Part shown: one piece after another, positions 34,089 through 47,107 of the stretch
Numbering within the stretch: the stretch's first letter is position 1
Layout of the letters: each line of letters opens with the position of its first letter
DNA from: Astropecten irregularis
Taxonomy: Eukaryota; Echinodermata; Asteroidea; Paxillosida; Astropectinidae
DNA: 64,000 nt
NCBI GenBank assembly: GCA_963971285.1
Contig: OZ020252.1
Span: forward strand, 8,531,662 to 8,595,661
Direction of reading: 5' to 3'
Translations under genes and position numbers: made by a program
The notes under the pieces: generated by a model
What the model was told of the DNA's origin: nothing
The model's input: only the letters and a program-made list of their open reading frames with translations
Database searches by the model: none

Positions 34089-34161
34089 CTTCAGTTTTTA
34101 TCGAATCCGAAACCATTTTGTAATTAACAAAATGGTTTCAGATTCGATAAATACTGAAGCG
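34089..34161. repeat. Near-perfect palindrome
   Basis: CTTCAGTTTTTATCGAATCC and GGATTCGATAAATACTGAAG-like arms, extended by AAACCATTTTG/CAAAATGGTTT around TAATTAA; few mismatches. Confidence 0.85.
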
Positions 34162-35324
34162 ATCATTTGTTCATAATGGAATACACTCATGAATGTCATT
34201 TGGTTCTCGCATCTAGGTTTTTGGTTTTTTTAGGGCAAATGATCATGTGATGATAATTCTTGAAAATGTTCTGATAACAGCCCCTGCTTTGTTGACTTTT
34301 GAACAGTTGAAAGATTTGAAAACTGCCTGAGCTTTCACGTTTTTCATGTGATGTACAGTATGGGGAAACAAACAATTAATAAGGAGACTTGGCAAATGAC
34401 GTGAACATACATAAGGGTTCAAACCTTTGTCCAAACAACTACTGTCTTAGTTCAGGTTATTCATGTTTTCTTTTCTGCTTTAAAAATCATCAATGATTGA
34501 TTTTTATACTCCCTGATTCTGTGGAAGATAAGATAAAAATGGTCGAAGGACAAACTGATTATGATAAATAGTAATCATGAGGTTGGTAATTACATAATGT
34601 TCTGATCAACTATCGGTACTACGGCTTGAAAGCCTTGAATCTCAAATAAATTGTAAATATATTATGGCTATGTCAGAATCATACTGTGTATTCGGCTATG
34701 GCTGAAATGTACACAGCCAGCAGCTGCAGCTCTTCCCATGGATTTACAATGTACAGTGTATATATCATTCCAAGCCATAGCCACTCCATAGCTGACCAGT
34801 GTACAAATGTGGTAAAGAACAATGTATTAATATGATCACATTTCCATGGGATTGTATAGGGCCTATCCCATGGAAAGTATTGGAGTAAAATACAGATACA
34901 TCGTGTACATGCATGCGAAATAAACATAAATACATAGCAGACCATGTGATATGGCAGATGACAATGTACAGGTACAGTATATCATGTGCATTACGTTATC
35001 ATTTCCAAACAATCAAGAAAGGCCTACATGTTTACAAATGATGCTGTCACGGCACACTGACTCTGATAGAAAATGTCCACTAAAAATTTCCACTGACATG
35101 ACTTAATAGTTTAGTCAGAAATGTATGACCTCACTGTCAGGTATTTCGTACTGTACATGCAAATAAGAGCTTTTCATGTACACCCATGTACATGAATGGA
35201 TACAGGTACACTATGTTTGGCACAATTACCATGCACTATACAAGTTTTAATGGACAACGTGGAGAGTAAATTCCAAGAATAGATTGACATTTTCTCCTAA
35301 GTATAAAATGATATCAAATGTGTA

Positions 35325-35390
35325 CGTACATCTCCATAGCGAAAAACATGTTGTGACAGGCTGCCGGCATATATTCAAAGCTCATTGTAT
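35325..35390 (-). CDS. Possible upstream exon of the seven-helix gene (weak)
   Basis: After acceptor gatcag there is an open stretch reading NTMSFEYMPAACHNMFFAME. It could leave through gtacac (phase 0, fitting the 30712 acceptor) or through an earlier gtacgt. There is no independent support beyond splice-like signals and a Cys-containing peptide. It contains internal Met codons. Confidence 0.22.
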
Positions 35391-38300
35391 TCTGATCAGA
35401 TGTCACGGTTACTGCCAAATATGTGGCATCTAACTGGCTTTTAACAGAAGTTTGCCAAAATGTTTACAATTACATGCACCATTAACATTGCTTTTAAGCA
35501 CAAAATAAAAACAGGTTACCAGTCAAAACCCATGCTTGATGAAAATTGATGTTTTCTGACCAAAACCCTGACGATAACGATCGGACGGCGGCCACCTTGT
35601 GTGGCTCTGCTCCACACATTTTTGCCGGCCGTGTGTGTGTACACACAGTTACGCAGCCAGCAAATTTGTACAGTGTGACGTACAAAAACTACAATTTTTC
35701 TATGTACAACACATTTAAGCCTATGCGATTCTCTGGGGCGCTAGACCGACTGTCAACCCCAAAAATAAAAAAAGGGAGTCCAGTGCCCCAGTTACTGGAC
35801 CTATTAATTAACATTATTTAACAAAGACAAAAAAAACCTGCAATCTTCACCATGTTCCATAAGCAAAAGCAGACCACAAAGGATAATAATTTCATGTATA
35901 GTGTACTAGGGAGTATATGTAGGCCTAATAGCTTTCCACACTAATGACGTCACACCATGCATGCATGAGCACACATACCCCCACTCACCACACGTTTGCA
36001 TGGCCGGTTGCAATGTTTGTCTGAGGTTCGGTGCTATTTTTAGGGCAAGTGCGCAGTGCTATTGCAGAATACCACACCAATCACTGCACATCGAAAAATT
36101 CCCCATGTACTGTAACATGGATGGAAACAGTGCCGTGTGTGAAAAGCACTGCGCTGATTGGTCAACGCGCAAGGCAGTGCTCGTGACGTCATGAAACCAT
36201 GTGCTGGCCCAACTATAAATGCACGCATGCAGGGCCGTTGTAGGCACGTATGGAGCACGCATCAAGCGATATGTGCCTATATGCAAACACACACAGTGTA
36301 CGACTACACAACGACCAACGTTCGGCCGTACGACAACTCCCGGGGACCATGCAATTCTATGCATATTCATGTGGCGCTCTGAGCATACACAACCAACAGA
36401 CCCAACACACGTGGCTATGAATATTCAATGACCTAACAATCATACTTGGACTGCATGGACGGTGGTGCGATTTCGTACCTGGCAACAAAATAGCTCTGAC
36501 CAAAGTTCAAATTTCTCGTACGTCGGGTGACACCATAAAAAATGGTCAAAAGGTCGAAGAAATGTATAAATTTTGACGTTTTTGGTACCATTCAAAAGAT
36601 CGTGGCGAGGTCTGTCCAAGTGTCAATGAATCGAGTGGGTGTTGCTGAGAATGTGCCCATGCGCGTCAGTTTCATTCATGAAAACTTCCATTTTTGGTCA
36701 GTGCGATGACGTCGCATAAATCGTTTCGGGCCAATTCGTGTACGAGATTTTTCGCTGTGCACCATGTGCATTGTACGCCGTACCTTTCCCTTATTAAACC
36801 TGTGTACAAACATGACAAATGTTGTTCTTAACTGCTCACATGTTGGGGATTGTGATAAGAATGGTCCCAAAACTATAAAGGAAAGGAAAACTACTTTTTG
36901 AAAAGTTACTTACATGTCCCTCAATGTTCGTTGTGTCCTCTTCTACATTATTAGCAAGGTTATTTTTTTTGGAAATAGGGCAGGGCTTTGACTTTTGAGG
37001 GAAATTGTGGGGTAAAAACGGTAACAAAGATGTAACATTTCACGGCCACAGATGAAAATAGTCTGGTTTTTACTCTGACATTTTGAACACTCTTGCTGTT
37101 GGGTCTGGGCACTAGACTAACCGGACCAGACAAAATGGCCTCATCATGCGATCAGTCAGGCTGTTTTAAAGTTTGCAAGAAGTGGGTAAAAAATTGCATT
37201 TTAACACTGAAATGTTGCACAAATTTCCTCAATCTATTCTAGGCTTTTAAGGACCCATGAACATTTGCTGAAAGTCAGAAGTATCATTTTTAAGGAGTAG
37301 TCTAAAAGCTATTTAGTCAACGTGTTAAATGGGGATCCCTTCTTATCACAATCATCAATCTCCCATGTTTATGCACAGGGCTTTCGAGTGTGGCGGGGTA
37401 ATTACTAGTAATAATAGTATCCTGCAGTTATCGGTTTTCGCTCCGATAACAGTAAAGTTTCTCAAAAATGGAAACGAAATGGAATATCAGAAAAATCACT
37501 CCTCACACCTTTCAACTGGACACTTCCAGATTATTATCTGTAAAAATCCTTGAAGTTCAAGTCTTTTCTTTGAAAATATTGTCCGTCATTTACAGGGACA
37601 CCAATTCCGCTATATAAACGCGACGTCATGTGTTTTCACCCCCTTGGCTGAGTGGCAAAGTTCATTGACATCGGAGTAGCTATGGCGCACCAAGTCACTT
37701 AAAAACGGCTGGAATATTGTCCTGACTTGATTCTTTTTACTGGATTAATTGAGTTTATTTTAAAAAGGTTCTAAAACAGTCTTGATTCCAAGATTGTGAA
37801 TTATAGATAATTTATCAACAATATCATGTATGACATATTTAAAGGCAAATAAAATTAAATCTAATTGTTTATCTTGATGCGAAATATTATCACAGCATTT
37901 TTCATAATATCTGACATCATTATGAGAGGCCTAAACATGGATACATCAGCTTATCAAAGTTAAAATTTAAAGGAGAAAAACAAAACACTGTCACTCCGAT
38001 TTGAGAAAGACTTTAACACTTTTGTCTCGTTTGCACGCCATAAAAACCCAGATCGCAACAGGGTCACATGACCTGCCATCTGACATCGGAAGAATGAAAG
38101 TTGCTTGAGCAGACGACAGTTTAGTTTGGAATTTTTGACCACAGATTGTGTCTTTTATAAACGTTTGAACATTAGCCTTAAAATGCATTAGTAATATACA
38201 CCCAAAAACACATAGTTTTTAACTTTTGAGTATCACTCACGACTGGAAACTTTATTTTCAACATCCTGAATGTTGGAGATAGCCCTGAGTGTAGTCATCA

Positions 38301-38865
38301 CTTTAGGGATACTGATCACAAAGAATCTTGCACGATCTCGCGGTAAAAGGGAGTCGAATTATTTGGGGAGCGAAAACACATGTCGGGTGAAAACACATCA
38401 CATCAATGAGCAAATAAACTGCCAAAAATTTCGGATCCAATCATTTATGATTTAATTCAATATTGTCTTGTACTTTGTAGGCCTACATCATCATGTAGCC
38501 AGGTAGTTGTATACACGGTTGGTATGATAACTACATCATGTACATGTAGCCTAGCTTGCTTAGAAAAACTGCACGTTCAGGCTGCTTGATTAGGCCCTAC
38601 TTGGTGGTTTTTGCACGATCGGCCCTAGTCCCATTTTGTGGACGATGATAAACCCTAAAGTAACTGGGAAGTTTTTATAAATGGCATGATTACTTACACT
38701 GTTACAGTTTAGTAGACTGGTCTGCACGGTAATATCTGTAATATTTTGGCAAAATCCATCAGGTTTTTCCTACAGCAGCGAACTGTTGACCGATTGCCGT
38801 ATTCTTGTTGTGTGTGTCGTCGATTGTTATGATTACACAAACCGCATGGCCGTGCCCAAAATATA

Positions 38866-38970
38866 AATTGGCTACGGCTTGAAATTGCGCGCAAGAGATG
38901 GACAACGGCTACAGACGCTACCATTGACTTGCGTGTAAATTGAAGCCGTAGCCATTTATGTAATTTGGAT
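38866..38970. repeat. Foldback with GGCTACGGCTT arms
   Basis: TTGGCTACGGCTTGAAATT pairs with AATTGAAGCCGTAGCCATTT-like arm; CGCGCAAGAG/TTGCGTG inside. A similar arrangement lies at 51380-51505 (CAAATCTGTGGCTGTGACTG and CGGCCACAGCCAGAGATTTG). Confidence 0.65.
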
Positions 38971-39214
38971 ACGGTCTATTTATAAATGACGTATGGGAAC
39001 AACACCTACATCGTCACGAGAGGGCGCTGTGTAAGATTACCATAGAGTTAACTCTATGAAGATTACTGATGAAAAAGGGGATAGGAATTCTTGATAATGC
39101 CTTTTCATTACACCCCCCCCTTTTTTTTTTAAGATTCAGACACCATCATACGAAATAATCCACGGAATTCCAAATGTTTTTCAAACTGATAAACATGAAT
39201 CTTGTGATGTGGAA

Positions 39215-39466
39215 ATCCGTGAAATCTGTGAAATTCCCAGTCCCGTACGGTGCCGCCTTTTTGAGAAAACAATGAAAAACGCCCAAGGAATTATTTATTA
39301 TCCCCTTTTCACCGTTATTATTTTTAGATAAAAAAATATTTTCGGTGGTTGCTTTTACTAATTTCTTGATAAATACACATGTTCACCACTTCAGGAGGAA
39401 ATGTTTTTAACGGTATTTTCCCGCACAAACTTTATACTCTGTGAACATTTCTGTTTCGGTTTACCT
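39215..39466 (+). mobile_element. TTAA family 1, truncated copy
   Basis: The internal and right portions of the family 1 sequence lie directly before the complete copy at 39467, in the same orientation. Confidence 0.7.
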
Positions 39467-39835
39467 TTGAAGGTAGTATCATACTTTGGTTTTTGTCAAA
39501 GAAGTACAGATTCATGGGCAAAAATACCAAGGAAGATACAGTCACAGTCATCTGTGAAAATTTCAATTCCATTATGGTGATGCCCACTTCTTGAGAAAAT
39601 CGTGAAAAACGGCCACAGTATTTCTTAAGTCTTTTCTCTTTTATTTTTGATCTTTTAAAAGATCTAAAAGATTTCCGGTCGTTGTTTTACTCATTTATGG
39701 ATAAATACACCATTTCAGACGGAAACATTTTAACGGTATGTTTCTACCATCACCATCTTCATACACTGTAAGTTATACGTAAATCTGTGAACATTTCTGT
39801 TTTGGTTTCTTACCAAAGTATGATACTACCTTTAA
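39467..39835 (+). mobile_element. TTAA family 1, full copy
   Basis: Ends read GAAGGTAGTATCATACTTTGG and CCAAAGTATGATACTACC, then TTTAA. It is very similar to the 51908 copy, including the internal TTTTAAAAGATCTAAAAG palindrome. Confidence 0.85.
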
Positions 39836-39839
39836 CATC

Positions 39840-41380
39840 TCCATATCAAATTGGCCTCAGGGAGCCTGTCACTAGGCACATGCAGGCTGATTATACTGTA
39901 CTCTATACAAGAACATGACGAAATACAAGGGAATGGACATGATTCATCTTTCATAGAGATAGGTGTGAAAGGGGGATGAAAGCTAGGATGGAGAAGGTTA
40001 CAAATTGGTACGAATACGGAATATTGCCCGAAGAGACAGCTAGGCAATGCAAACAACCACAGCCGCCTGACCGACGGAGGACGCCGTGTAAAGCAAAGTC
40101 ACGCCAAGACTTTGAATGGGGACTGACGGATGATAATATGAGACAGCGGTTTAATCCGCTGCCTCGGGCTTCAGAGCTGACCCATTTGTGTTATTTTGGG
40201 GGTTAATTGCACTGGTTACAACCTTTCGTAACGTAAGTACTCGCAATTTACCGCTGAACACCCCTTCCACCCCACCCCATCGAATGGCAAAAGAATATTA
40301 TTTTTCTATCCTGCTTTATGGAAATTTGTTTTTACTAATACAAACAAAACAATTTATTTTTAGTACATGTACCATGAATTTAACCATGGAGCTATATGGA
40401 GGAAGATAATGTTGAGCCAAAGTTCAGGCGTGTCTGAATTTGTAATCAGCATATGTTATTTCTTGCCGTACTGTAGTACTACTAGTACAGTTGGGGACTT
40501 TGGGCGCAGCTCTGCAACATCGTATGGCTAAACATTGCAAGAGGATCGGAGAGCCGGCCCCGCCCACAGACATTATCGGCAGAGGGCGCACTTCACGTTT
40601 AACTATTGAGCAACCTGAGCTTTTGCCGGCATTTTTATTTTTTTGGATCATGGATGAAAGGAAGTACATTATTTGGATGCAGACCAATAAATAACCGCCC
40701 ATATACTCCAAAAGCTAGTTAAAAAAAATACTTTCTGAGGCGATCAAGTCATATAATTAAACGGTAATTAAGTGGTTTCCAAAACTATAAAGGAAAGGAC
40801 AAGTGGCTTCTAAAACTATGAAGTTATGAAAGGAAAGCTTCTACTGCTCCCAAACGATATTTTTGACTCTCAGCAAATGTTCACGAGTTCTAAAAACCCT
40901 AGATTGAAGAAATATCTCCAAGATTTCAGTAAAGAAGTACAATTTTCTGACCTGCTTGTTGCAAAACAAAATAAAGCTGTAGTCTAGTATTTTAATTTCT
41001 GTAAAACTTTTGATAGGGTAACATGAATTTTTGGTGAAAACTCATTTCAATCCTCTGACAAAACTTCACACATAGGGTTCTTGAAATGTTTTTTTTTTAA
41101 TAAGACTTTGAGGGTATACAAACAAAATGATTAATGAGCTTTAATCCATATTATGGATGTTTGACCTTTGTCTAAAATGACTCTTTAGGCCTATAGCTTA
41201 GTTACACCCTATTTATCAATCATTTAATTTTTCATTCAATACATCCATATAAAATAAAACAAGGAAATGAAAAACAAACCTGACACAATGACAGAAACAT
41301 TGACAAAAGATTAATTCTGAAACTTTTAGACTCCTATATGAAGTGTGTGTTTGGGGGCCATTTTGAGATACTTAGGGCCA
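39840..41380. other. Region without recognised genes
   Basis: Plus-strand frames of 76 aa (39976) and 67 aa (40491) occur here without recognisable domains. ACTATAAAGGAAAGGA at 40786 recurs at 36872, suggesting an unclassified dispersed repeat. Confidence 0.4.
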
Positions 41381-41382
41381 AG

Positions 41383-41584
41383 AAAACAGTGAAAAACGAC
41401 CACGTAATTTCTTTAATCTTTTCACCATTATTTGTTATTTCTTTAAAGATCAAAAAATATTTTCGGTCGTTGCTTTTACTTATTTCTTGATAAAAACACC
41501 ATTTCAGGCGGAAACATTTGAATCGTGTGTTTCTACTTTCTACCAGCACCATCTTTATACCCAAAGTATGATACAATCTTTAAA
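41383..41584 (+). mobile_element. TTAA family 1, right-part fragment
   Basis: It begins in the GAAAACAGTGAAAAACG block and runs to CCAAAGTATGATACAATC, then TTTAA; the left third is missing. Confidence 0.7.
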
Positions 41585-41799
41585 CTTGCACTTAGGACGT
41601 GGGCCTATTGGATTCAGTGAAGCAAGATGGCCTATGGCTTCCATTACTGGTCCATTCCTCATCACCTCTCTCATTGGAAAAGTAGATGTTTATGGAAGCC
41701 AGTCAGAGGGCTAATAAAGGATTGGTGATCCCTAAATGCATATTATACAATCATGTAACATTGCACCTTTCTTACTTTTATGCAAACGGTTAACAAACT

Positions 41800-42113
41800 G
41801 GGGTCAATTTCATAGAGCTGCTTAAAGGTAATATCATACTTCGGTTTGTGTAAGTTTTAGGTAAATATGTGAAGATTTCTGTTTCGGTATATTACCAAAG
41901 TATGATGCACCAACATTTGTACCTTGGTATCAAAATAAAAATCAGCCTATCAGCCAAAACTCCTTGTGAATGTTATGTTCAGCAAACAATGGCCGAATAC
42001 AAGTCAAAAGCAGTAAACATCACATGAAAATTTGGTTGGCAATGTTTGATCAAGGAAGACTTTTCATGCTTACGCAATTTTGTTTTGCTTCAGCAGCGCT
42101 ATGAAATTTAAAG
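41800..42113. mobile_element. Foldback F3 carrying an internal TTAA element
   Basis: An F3 copy whose left CTGCTTAAG site is interrupted at its TTAA by an 87-base deletion derivative of family 1 (41822-41912). The right end is GCAGCGCTATGAAAT. A second nested insertion at the same TTAA of F3. Confidence 0.78.
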
Positions 42114-42932
42114 TGTAATCTCAGAGTCCCACATTTATAATCCTTGTAGATAAATGGAAACCCTTCCAAAACTTAAATCAATGAAATCAATATATTGGCA
42201 CACACACACACTTCACTTCAGAAAAGCATTGTCAATCAGTCATTGAATAATTATTTTAAACAGAACCATGAAGAAGGGATTGTCAGTGAATATAAGCATG
42301 AAAAAAAAAGCAATAAATAAATCAGTTCTTAATTAATTCGGACCTAGTGCTGGTACATGATACTACATGTAGTGTGAGGATCATGATTTCACATGAGAGC
42401 TGTATTATGGCCAACGAAAGTCAAGTAATATAGGGCTCGGGTGATTTTGGCCCTCGAGACTCCATGCAGTGTGAAGCACTGAGCAAAAGTAGATCTCACA
42501 CATTGCTCCCGTGCCCCTGGGGCTACAAAAGACACCTTCTTCTTGTTGACCCCCCCCCCCCTCCCCCAAAAAAAATCAATTGGAAGAACAAGAGTCAGCT
42601 TCGATGAGATTGCGTTATAAAAATAAGAAAGAAGCAGAAAGTGAAGACGGTGACTGGGCCAGTGTGTGAAACTCGGATGCCAATTTGATGCACGACGATA
42701 GCAAAATAGTTTCAATTATTATGGGGACTCCGAAGATAGTCTGACACCTTGGGTCTACTTTTTTTCTAAGTTCATGTCTAGACACCATTGGAGAATTTTC
42801 ACAGCCACAGCTAGAGATGGATATCATTCGAGCCTCACATTGAGTCAATCTTTAGGTTCTCTTTGTCTGCTGTCTACTTGCAGTGCATGTCTAGACTCTA
42901 TTTTTATCCCATGCATTCTGTAGTCTTCAGTA

Positions 42933-43424
42933 TACAGTGTGCCCCCCAAAACAAAGATTTTCAAAAAATTATGAAAAGAAATTGTGTGTTTGTAGGTATA
43001 TGATTTTTAGTCTAACGCATTCAATATTTCCGGGTCATGTTCTGATGAAATTTCAAGGCAATCCATTCATGCATCACCGAGCAATTACTGATTGTCTGGA
43101 AAAGTCCATTTTCCTGCCATTACAATTGAGTGACAATATGGTGGTCATCATAACATTCTTAGTTGTGATCTGTAAATCTCCTCTCATAAGTTGTGGCCTA
43201 AGATGACCACAACTGTCACTCATTTGTAATGGTAGCAAAATGGACTTTTCAAGACAATCAGTAATTGCTCGGTAATGCATGAATGGATTGCATCGAAATT
43301 TGGTCAGAATTTACCCAGTGATAAAGTGAATGCAATAGACTAAAAATCTGAATAGCTGAATACATACAACTTCTTCTCATAATTTTTTGAAAATGGGTAT
43401 TGTGTTTTTTTGGGACACACTGTA
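42933..43424. mobile_element. Near full-length hairpin element, TA-flanked
   Basis: Ends TACAGTGTGCCCCCCAAAA and TTTTTTTGGGACACACTGTA. The two halves match almost throughout (GCAATTACTGATTGTCTGG against AAGACAATCAGTAATTGC). The same peptide (RAITDCLEKSI) is readable on both strands. No transposase. Confidence 0.85.
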
Positions 43425-43644
43425 GAGTCAACCTGTTTTTGAACTGCAACTTTGCTCTGTTCAATTCTAATTGATCTATTTATTTTTGTTGCACTAGACA
43501 GTCCATGCTTTAAGTTCAAGTTACAAATTGTGATTCTATTCTATTGCCCATTTTCAAGCTCTGAAATTTATGACGACATTGATTTTATTCTTGATGTAAG
43601 TCTGACATCAATGATAGATATGATGTGTGTTAAAGCCAAAGGTG

Positions 43645-44009
43645 TTAAAGGTTGTATCATACTTTGGTAAGAGACCAAAACAGAAATGTTCACAGATTTA
43701 CGTAAAACTTACAGGGTATGAAGATGGTGCTGGTAGAAACATGCTGTTAAAATTTTTCCGCCTGAAATGGTGTATTTATCCAGAAATTAGTAAAACAATG
43801 ACCGAAAATCTTTTTGATCTTTTAAAAGATCAAAAATAAAAGAGAAAACACTTAAGAAATACCGTGGCCGTTTTTCGTTGTTTTCTCAAAAAGTGGGCAA
43901 TGTATGGGACTGAAATTTTCACAGATTACTTTTACTGTATCTTCCTTGATATTTTTGCCCACGAATCTGTATTTCTTTGACAAAAACCAAAGTATGATAC
44001 TACCTTTAG
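43645..44009 (-). mobile_element. TTAA family 1, full copy (reverse)
   Basis: TTAA, then AGGTTGTATCATACTTTGG, on the left and CCAAAGTATGATACTACC on the right, with the internal sequence reversed relative to the 51908 copy. Confidence 0.85.
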
Positions 44010-44016
44010 CACAAGT

Positions 44017-44355
44017 ATTACTTTTTGGTTTCTGTCAAAGAAATTTAGATTCATGGGCAAAAATATCAAGACAGATACATTAACAGTCATCTGTGAAGTT
44101 TTCAGTCCAATACGGCGCCCACTTTTTGAGAGAACACTGAAAAATTCCCACAGTATATTTAAAATCTATTCACCAATATTTGTTATCCTTAAAAGATCAA
44201 AATTGTTTTTGGTTATTGGTTTTACTCACACAAGCAGAACAATTTTAACAGTATGTTTCTACCACCACCATCTTCATACCCTGTAAGTTATAGGTAAATC
44301 TGTGAAGATTTTGGTTTCGGTTTCATGTGCTACCAAAGTATGATAGTACCTTTAA
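44017..44355 (+). mobile_element. TTAA family 1, second adjacent copy
   Basis: It lies immediately beyond the 43645 copy and in the opposite orientation. The left end is decayed; the right end reads CCAAAGTATGATAGTACC, then TTTAA. Confidence 0.78.
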
Positions 44356-44462
44356 TTAATAATTTCACAAGTTCAGTTGCTAATTTTGTGGGAAGATGTG
44401 TAAGCCCTTATCTGAAATCTAACCAATAAGTCGCAAACAGGAATTATGACCTGCTGCAGACT

Positions 44463-44713
44463 GGGGCCAATTTCATACTAGCTGCTTAGCACAAAAATTC
44501 GCTAAGCATGTATGACATTTCTGTCAATAGTAAAAACAGGATTAACAACCAAATTTCCGTGTGTTGTGTATCACCTTGCAATTGTTCTTTGGCTGTTGTT
44601 CGCTGACCTTGAATATCAAATGGAATTTCTATAATGGTGGTTTGTTTTATTGTGCAAGCTATTTTTGTGCTAAGCAATTTTTTGTGCTAAGCAGCTCTAT
44701 GAAATTGGCCCCT
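44463..44713. mobile_element. Foldback element F3
   Basis: Ends GGGGCCAATTTCATACTAGC and GCAGCTCTATGAAATTGGCC, with inner AGCACAAAAATTCGCTAAGC. Confidence 0.82.
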
Positions 44714-45194
44714 ACTCACTGACAAAAATGACATGTGACACATCCAAAGCAAAACTGTAATTGGTTATGTCTGTCACGTAAGGCAACCGGGTGCAATTCT
44801 GCATAGTATTTTTTCTCAGGACGGGACAGGCCAACAATAACCGCATCAGTGACCCCAATGCTTTCCTTTATAACCATTTAATCTACCGAAAGTTCAACGA
44901 CATGACCAACCATCACATGCATTATCAATTATTCATTAAAATATCTCACTTGTTCTGTCAGAGTCTTTAACATCGCATAATATTCAGATCCGACAGTCAG
45001 TCAGCCGTTATAATGCTCTGAGGTGGGGAAGGGGGGGGGGGGGATTCTTTGTATCTGTCCAGACGTGAGTTATAAGATGATTAATCATTTCAATCTTAAT
45101 TCTCCACAACCGGAATTAATTTTCCTCACTTCAGAAAATGCACAGACGACTGCGTTTTGATCGATTGCAATATAAATGCAAGTCATCATTATGG

Positions 45195-45260
45195 GCTTGT
45201 GTGGAAGGGGGTGGGGGATTGGGGGGGGGGGGGGGGTGTGCGTGGGGAGGGGGAGGTGTT
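45195..45260. repeat. Poly-G tracts
   Basis: Runs of G up to about 16 with interspersed T and GGGTGGGG. Similar runs at 45026-45042, 32728-32746 and (as C) 42550-42563 and 63127-63146. Length may be unreliable in the assembly. Confidence 0.8.
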
Positions 45261-45473
45261 TGGAACTTATAGCTATTATGTGGTTTGTGGGAGAATTTAT
45301 TGAAACACAACCATAGTTGGGACGTAGCATTGAGGAATGGGGATGGAGTAACCGATGGAGTGAATACACATTACAGTGGTTATTGGGAGTGGACAGGTTA
45401 TTGGTGTATTAGTTAAGGGAGGACTGAGGACAGTATTGAAACATTGCCGTGGATACAAGGTCATGACCACCAG

Positions 45474-45721
45474 GGGCCAATTTCATAGAGCTGCTTAAGC
45501 ACAACATTTGCTTAAGCATGAAAAGTCTTCCTTGATCAAGCAGAATTACCAACCATATTTTCATGTCATGTTTACTGCTTTTGACTTGTATTCGGTCATT
45601 GTTTGCTGAGCATAACATTCACAAGGAGTTTTGGTTGGCATACTGAGTTTATTTACCAAGGTTTTTGGTGCTTATAAGCAAATTTTGGTGCTTAAGCAGC
45701 TAGTCTATGAAATTGGCCCCT
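45474..45721. mobile_element. Foldback element F3
   Basis: Ends GGGGCCAATTTCATAGAGCT and CTATGAAATTGGCCCC with intact CTTAAGCATGAAAAGTCTTC; a good uninterrupted reference for the TTAA insertion sites. Confidence 0.85.
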
Positions 45722-45729
45722 GGAGTAAA

Positions 45730-46555
45730 TAATTGTCTTTTATACAGTGCATAGTCTGATATGATAAAAAAATCTTTGGCAAATAAAAAACGCTGGCAAA
45801 TACTCAACAGATACATCTTAATTTGAACTTGAGCATACATAACAACGACAATAGTATGATGGACTGCATATGTACATGCTGCATGGCAAACAACATATCA
45901 AACTCCAAACTCTTGTTCAAATCAGTGAATTAAGCATTAAGTTCAGATAGACTATATTGCATGGACTGACGAAAATATCATCAAAATTAGGATTTAAAAA
46001 AGATATTGGACAGCTATCCAGGATTCCTGAAGCATTGCCAGTTTTAAAAAGCTTAGATGCAGAATAACATCTTAGAATGATCGGTGCCTAGTTTCCTTTT
46101 TTCTATTAATTTGCTGATTATTTTTGTCATTAATTGGTAATTCATCCACCATCGTGTATGATGGCATTCAACCTACAGAATCCATAGCACTGCAGTAAAT
46201 TTATGACAAGATTACTAAAAATGAAATAACACACAATTCTAAAGCAGCTGTGTATTAAACATGTATCCATAATACGTGAAGTTCACCAGATTGTAATGCT
46301 GCACATTGTGTACCGGCATTCAATTACAGATCTATGTATTAAATGACTCGTTGCTGGATCATAACATTAACCGTACATTACAGCACTTAAGGCGATGAAG
46401 ACTTTTATGAAATTCTCATCATGCAGGAGTGATCCATTAAATTTCTCATTAGGACCCCCGGCCACTCAATGGATTATTATAAAGTCAAGCAGAGATTTGT
46501 CTTTTTCTCTGCGACTTGAATTAAGATGAAGTGTAGATGCAGTCTGTTAAAATCT
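45730..46555. other. AT-rich region with nothing recognised
   Basis: No open frame over 60 residues, no clear repeat ends. Confidence 0.5.
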
Positions 46556-46559
46556 GAGG

Positions 46560-46870
46560 ATAATTATAAAATAACCACAAGGGAAACTGACTGAATTTTG
46601 AAGTCATTGAAAAGTGAACAAAGACAAAATTGATTGATCCCCCAGACCCAAATGTACTGTTCTCATAGTGCAGCATTGCTGCAAGTATCGATATGGCGGT
46701 ATGTGCATGGTTTCATGGCTTCTGATTCCCAAAACGAACAAAGATAATTGACTATTATGGACACCACCAACGTAGGGCTGGATAGCTCAGTTGGTAGAGT
46801 GCCTGTACAGTATTCAGGAGGTCGCTGGTTCGAATCCCACTTCGGTCAATTTTCTTTGTTCACTTCTCAA
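46560..46870. repeat. tRNA-derived SINE (family B), inverted pair
   Basis: The plus-strand head at 46776-46850 has perfect A-box (TAGCTCAGTTGGTAGAG) and B-box (GGTTCGAATCC). A left reversed partner carries GAACAAAGACAAAATTG at 46615. The acceptor stem does not pair, so it is not a tRNA gene. Confidence 0.8.
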
Positions 46871-47107
46871 AATCTGAGGAAGTAGAATTTGTCATCAGAA
46901 GCATTTGACATTTGATTTTACCGACTTGAAGACTACAAATCTTCACTTTGTGGACTTCATGGCAATAAGATTTGTTATGCTGCCATTTAAAAGAAATCTG
47001 TTTGTTTAGCTATTGCCATTTGAATGATCATCAAAAGAAGAGCAAAATTTAGCCCCAATCCAACTTAAAAGTGAATTTATGCTAGCAAGCAAGCTGCTAT
47101 TCCTTTC

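Larger units (their letters stand above)
34200..39200. other. Region without recognised genes
   Basis: Only the weak exon candidate at 35325-35390 and small hairpins were seen. The segment 35950-36430 has higher GC and many CpG, which could mark a promoter or a young repeat, but no exon follows that I can read. Confidence 0.4.

Noticed and set aside
42937..43280. Frames with RAITDCLEKSI on both strands
   Set aside because: Explained by the inverted duplication of the hairpin element.
46776..46850. tRNA gene with good A and B boxes
   Set aside because: The acceptor stem does not pair and the head recurs in several loci with a common tail, as in a SINE.
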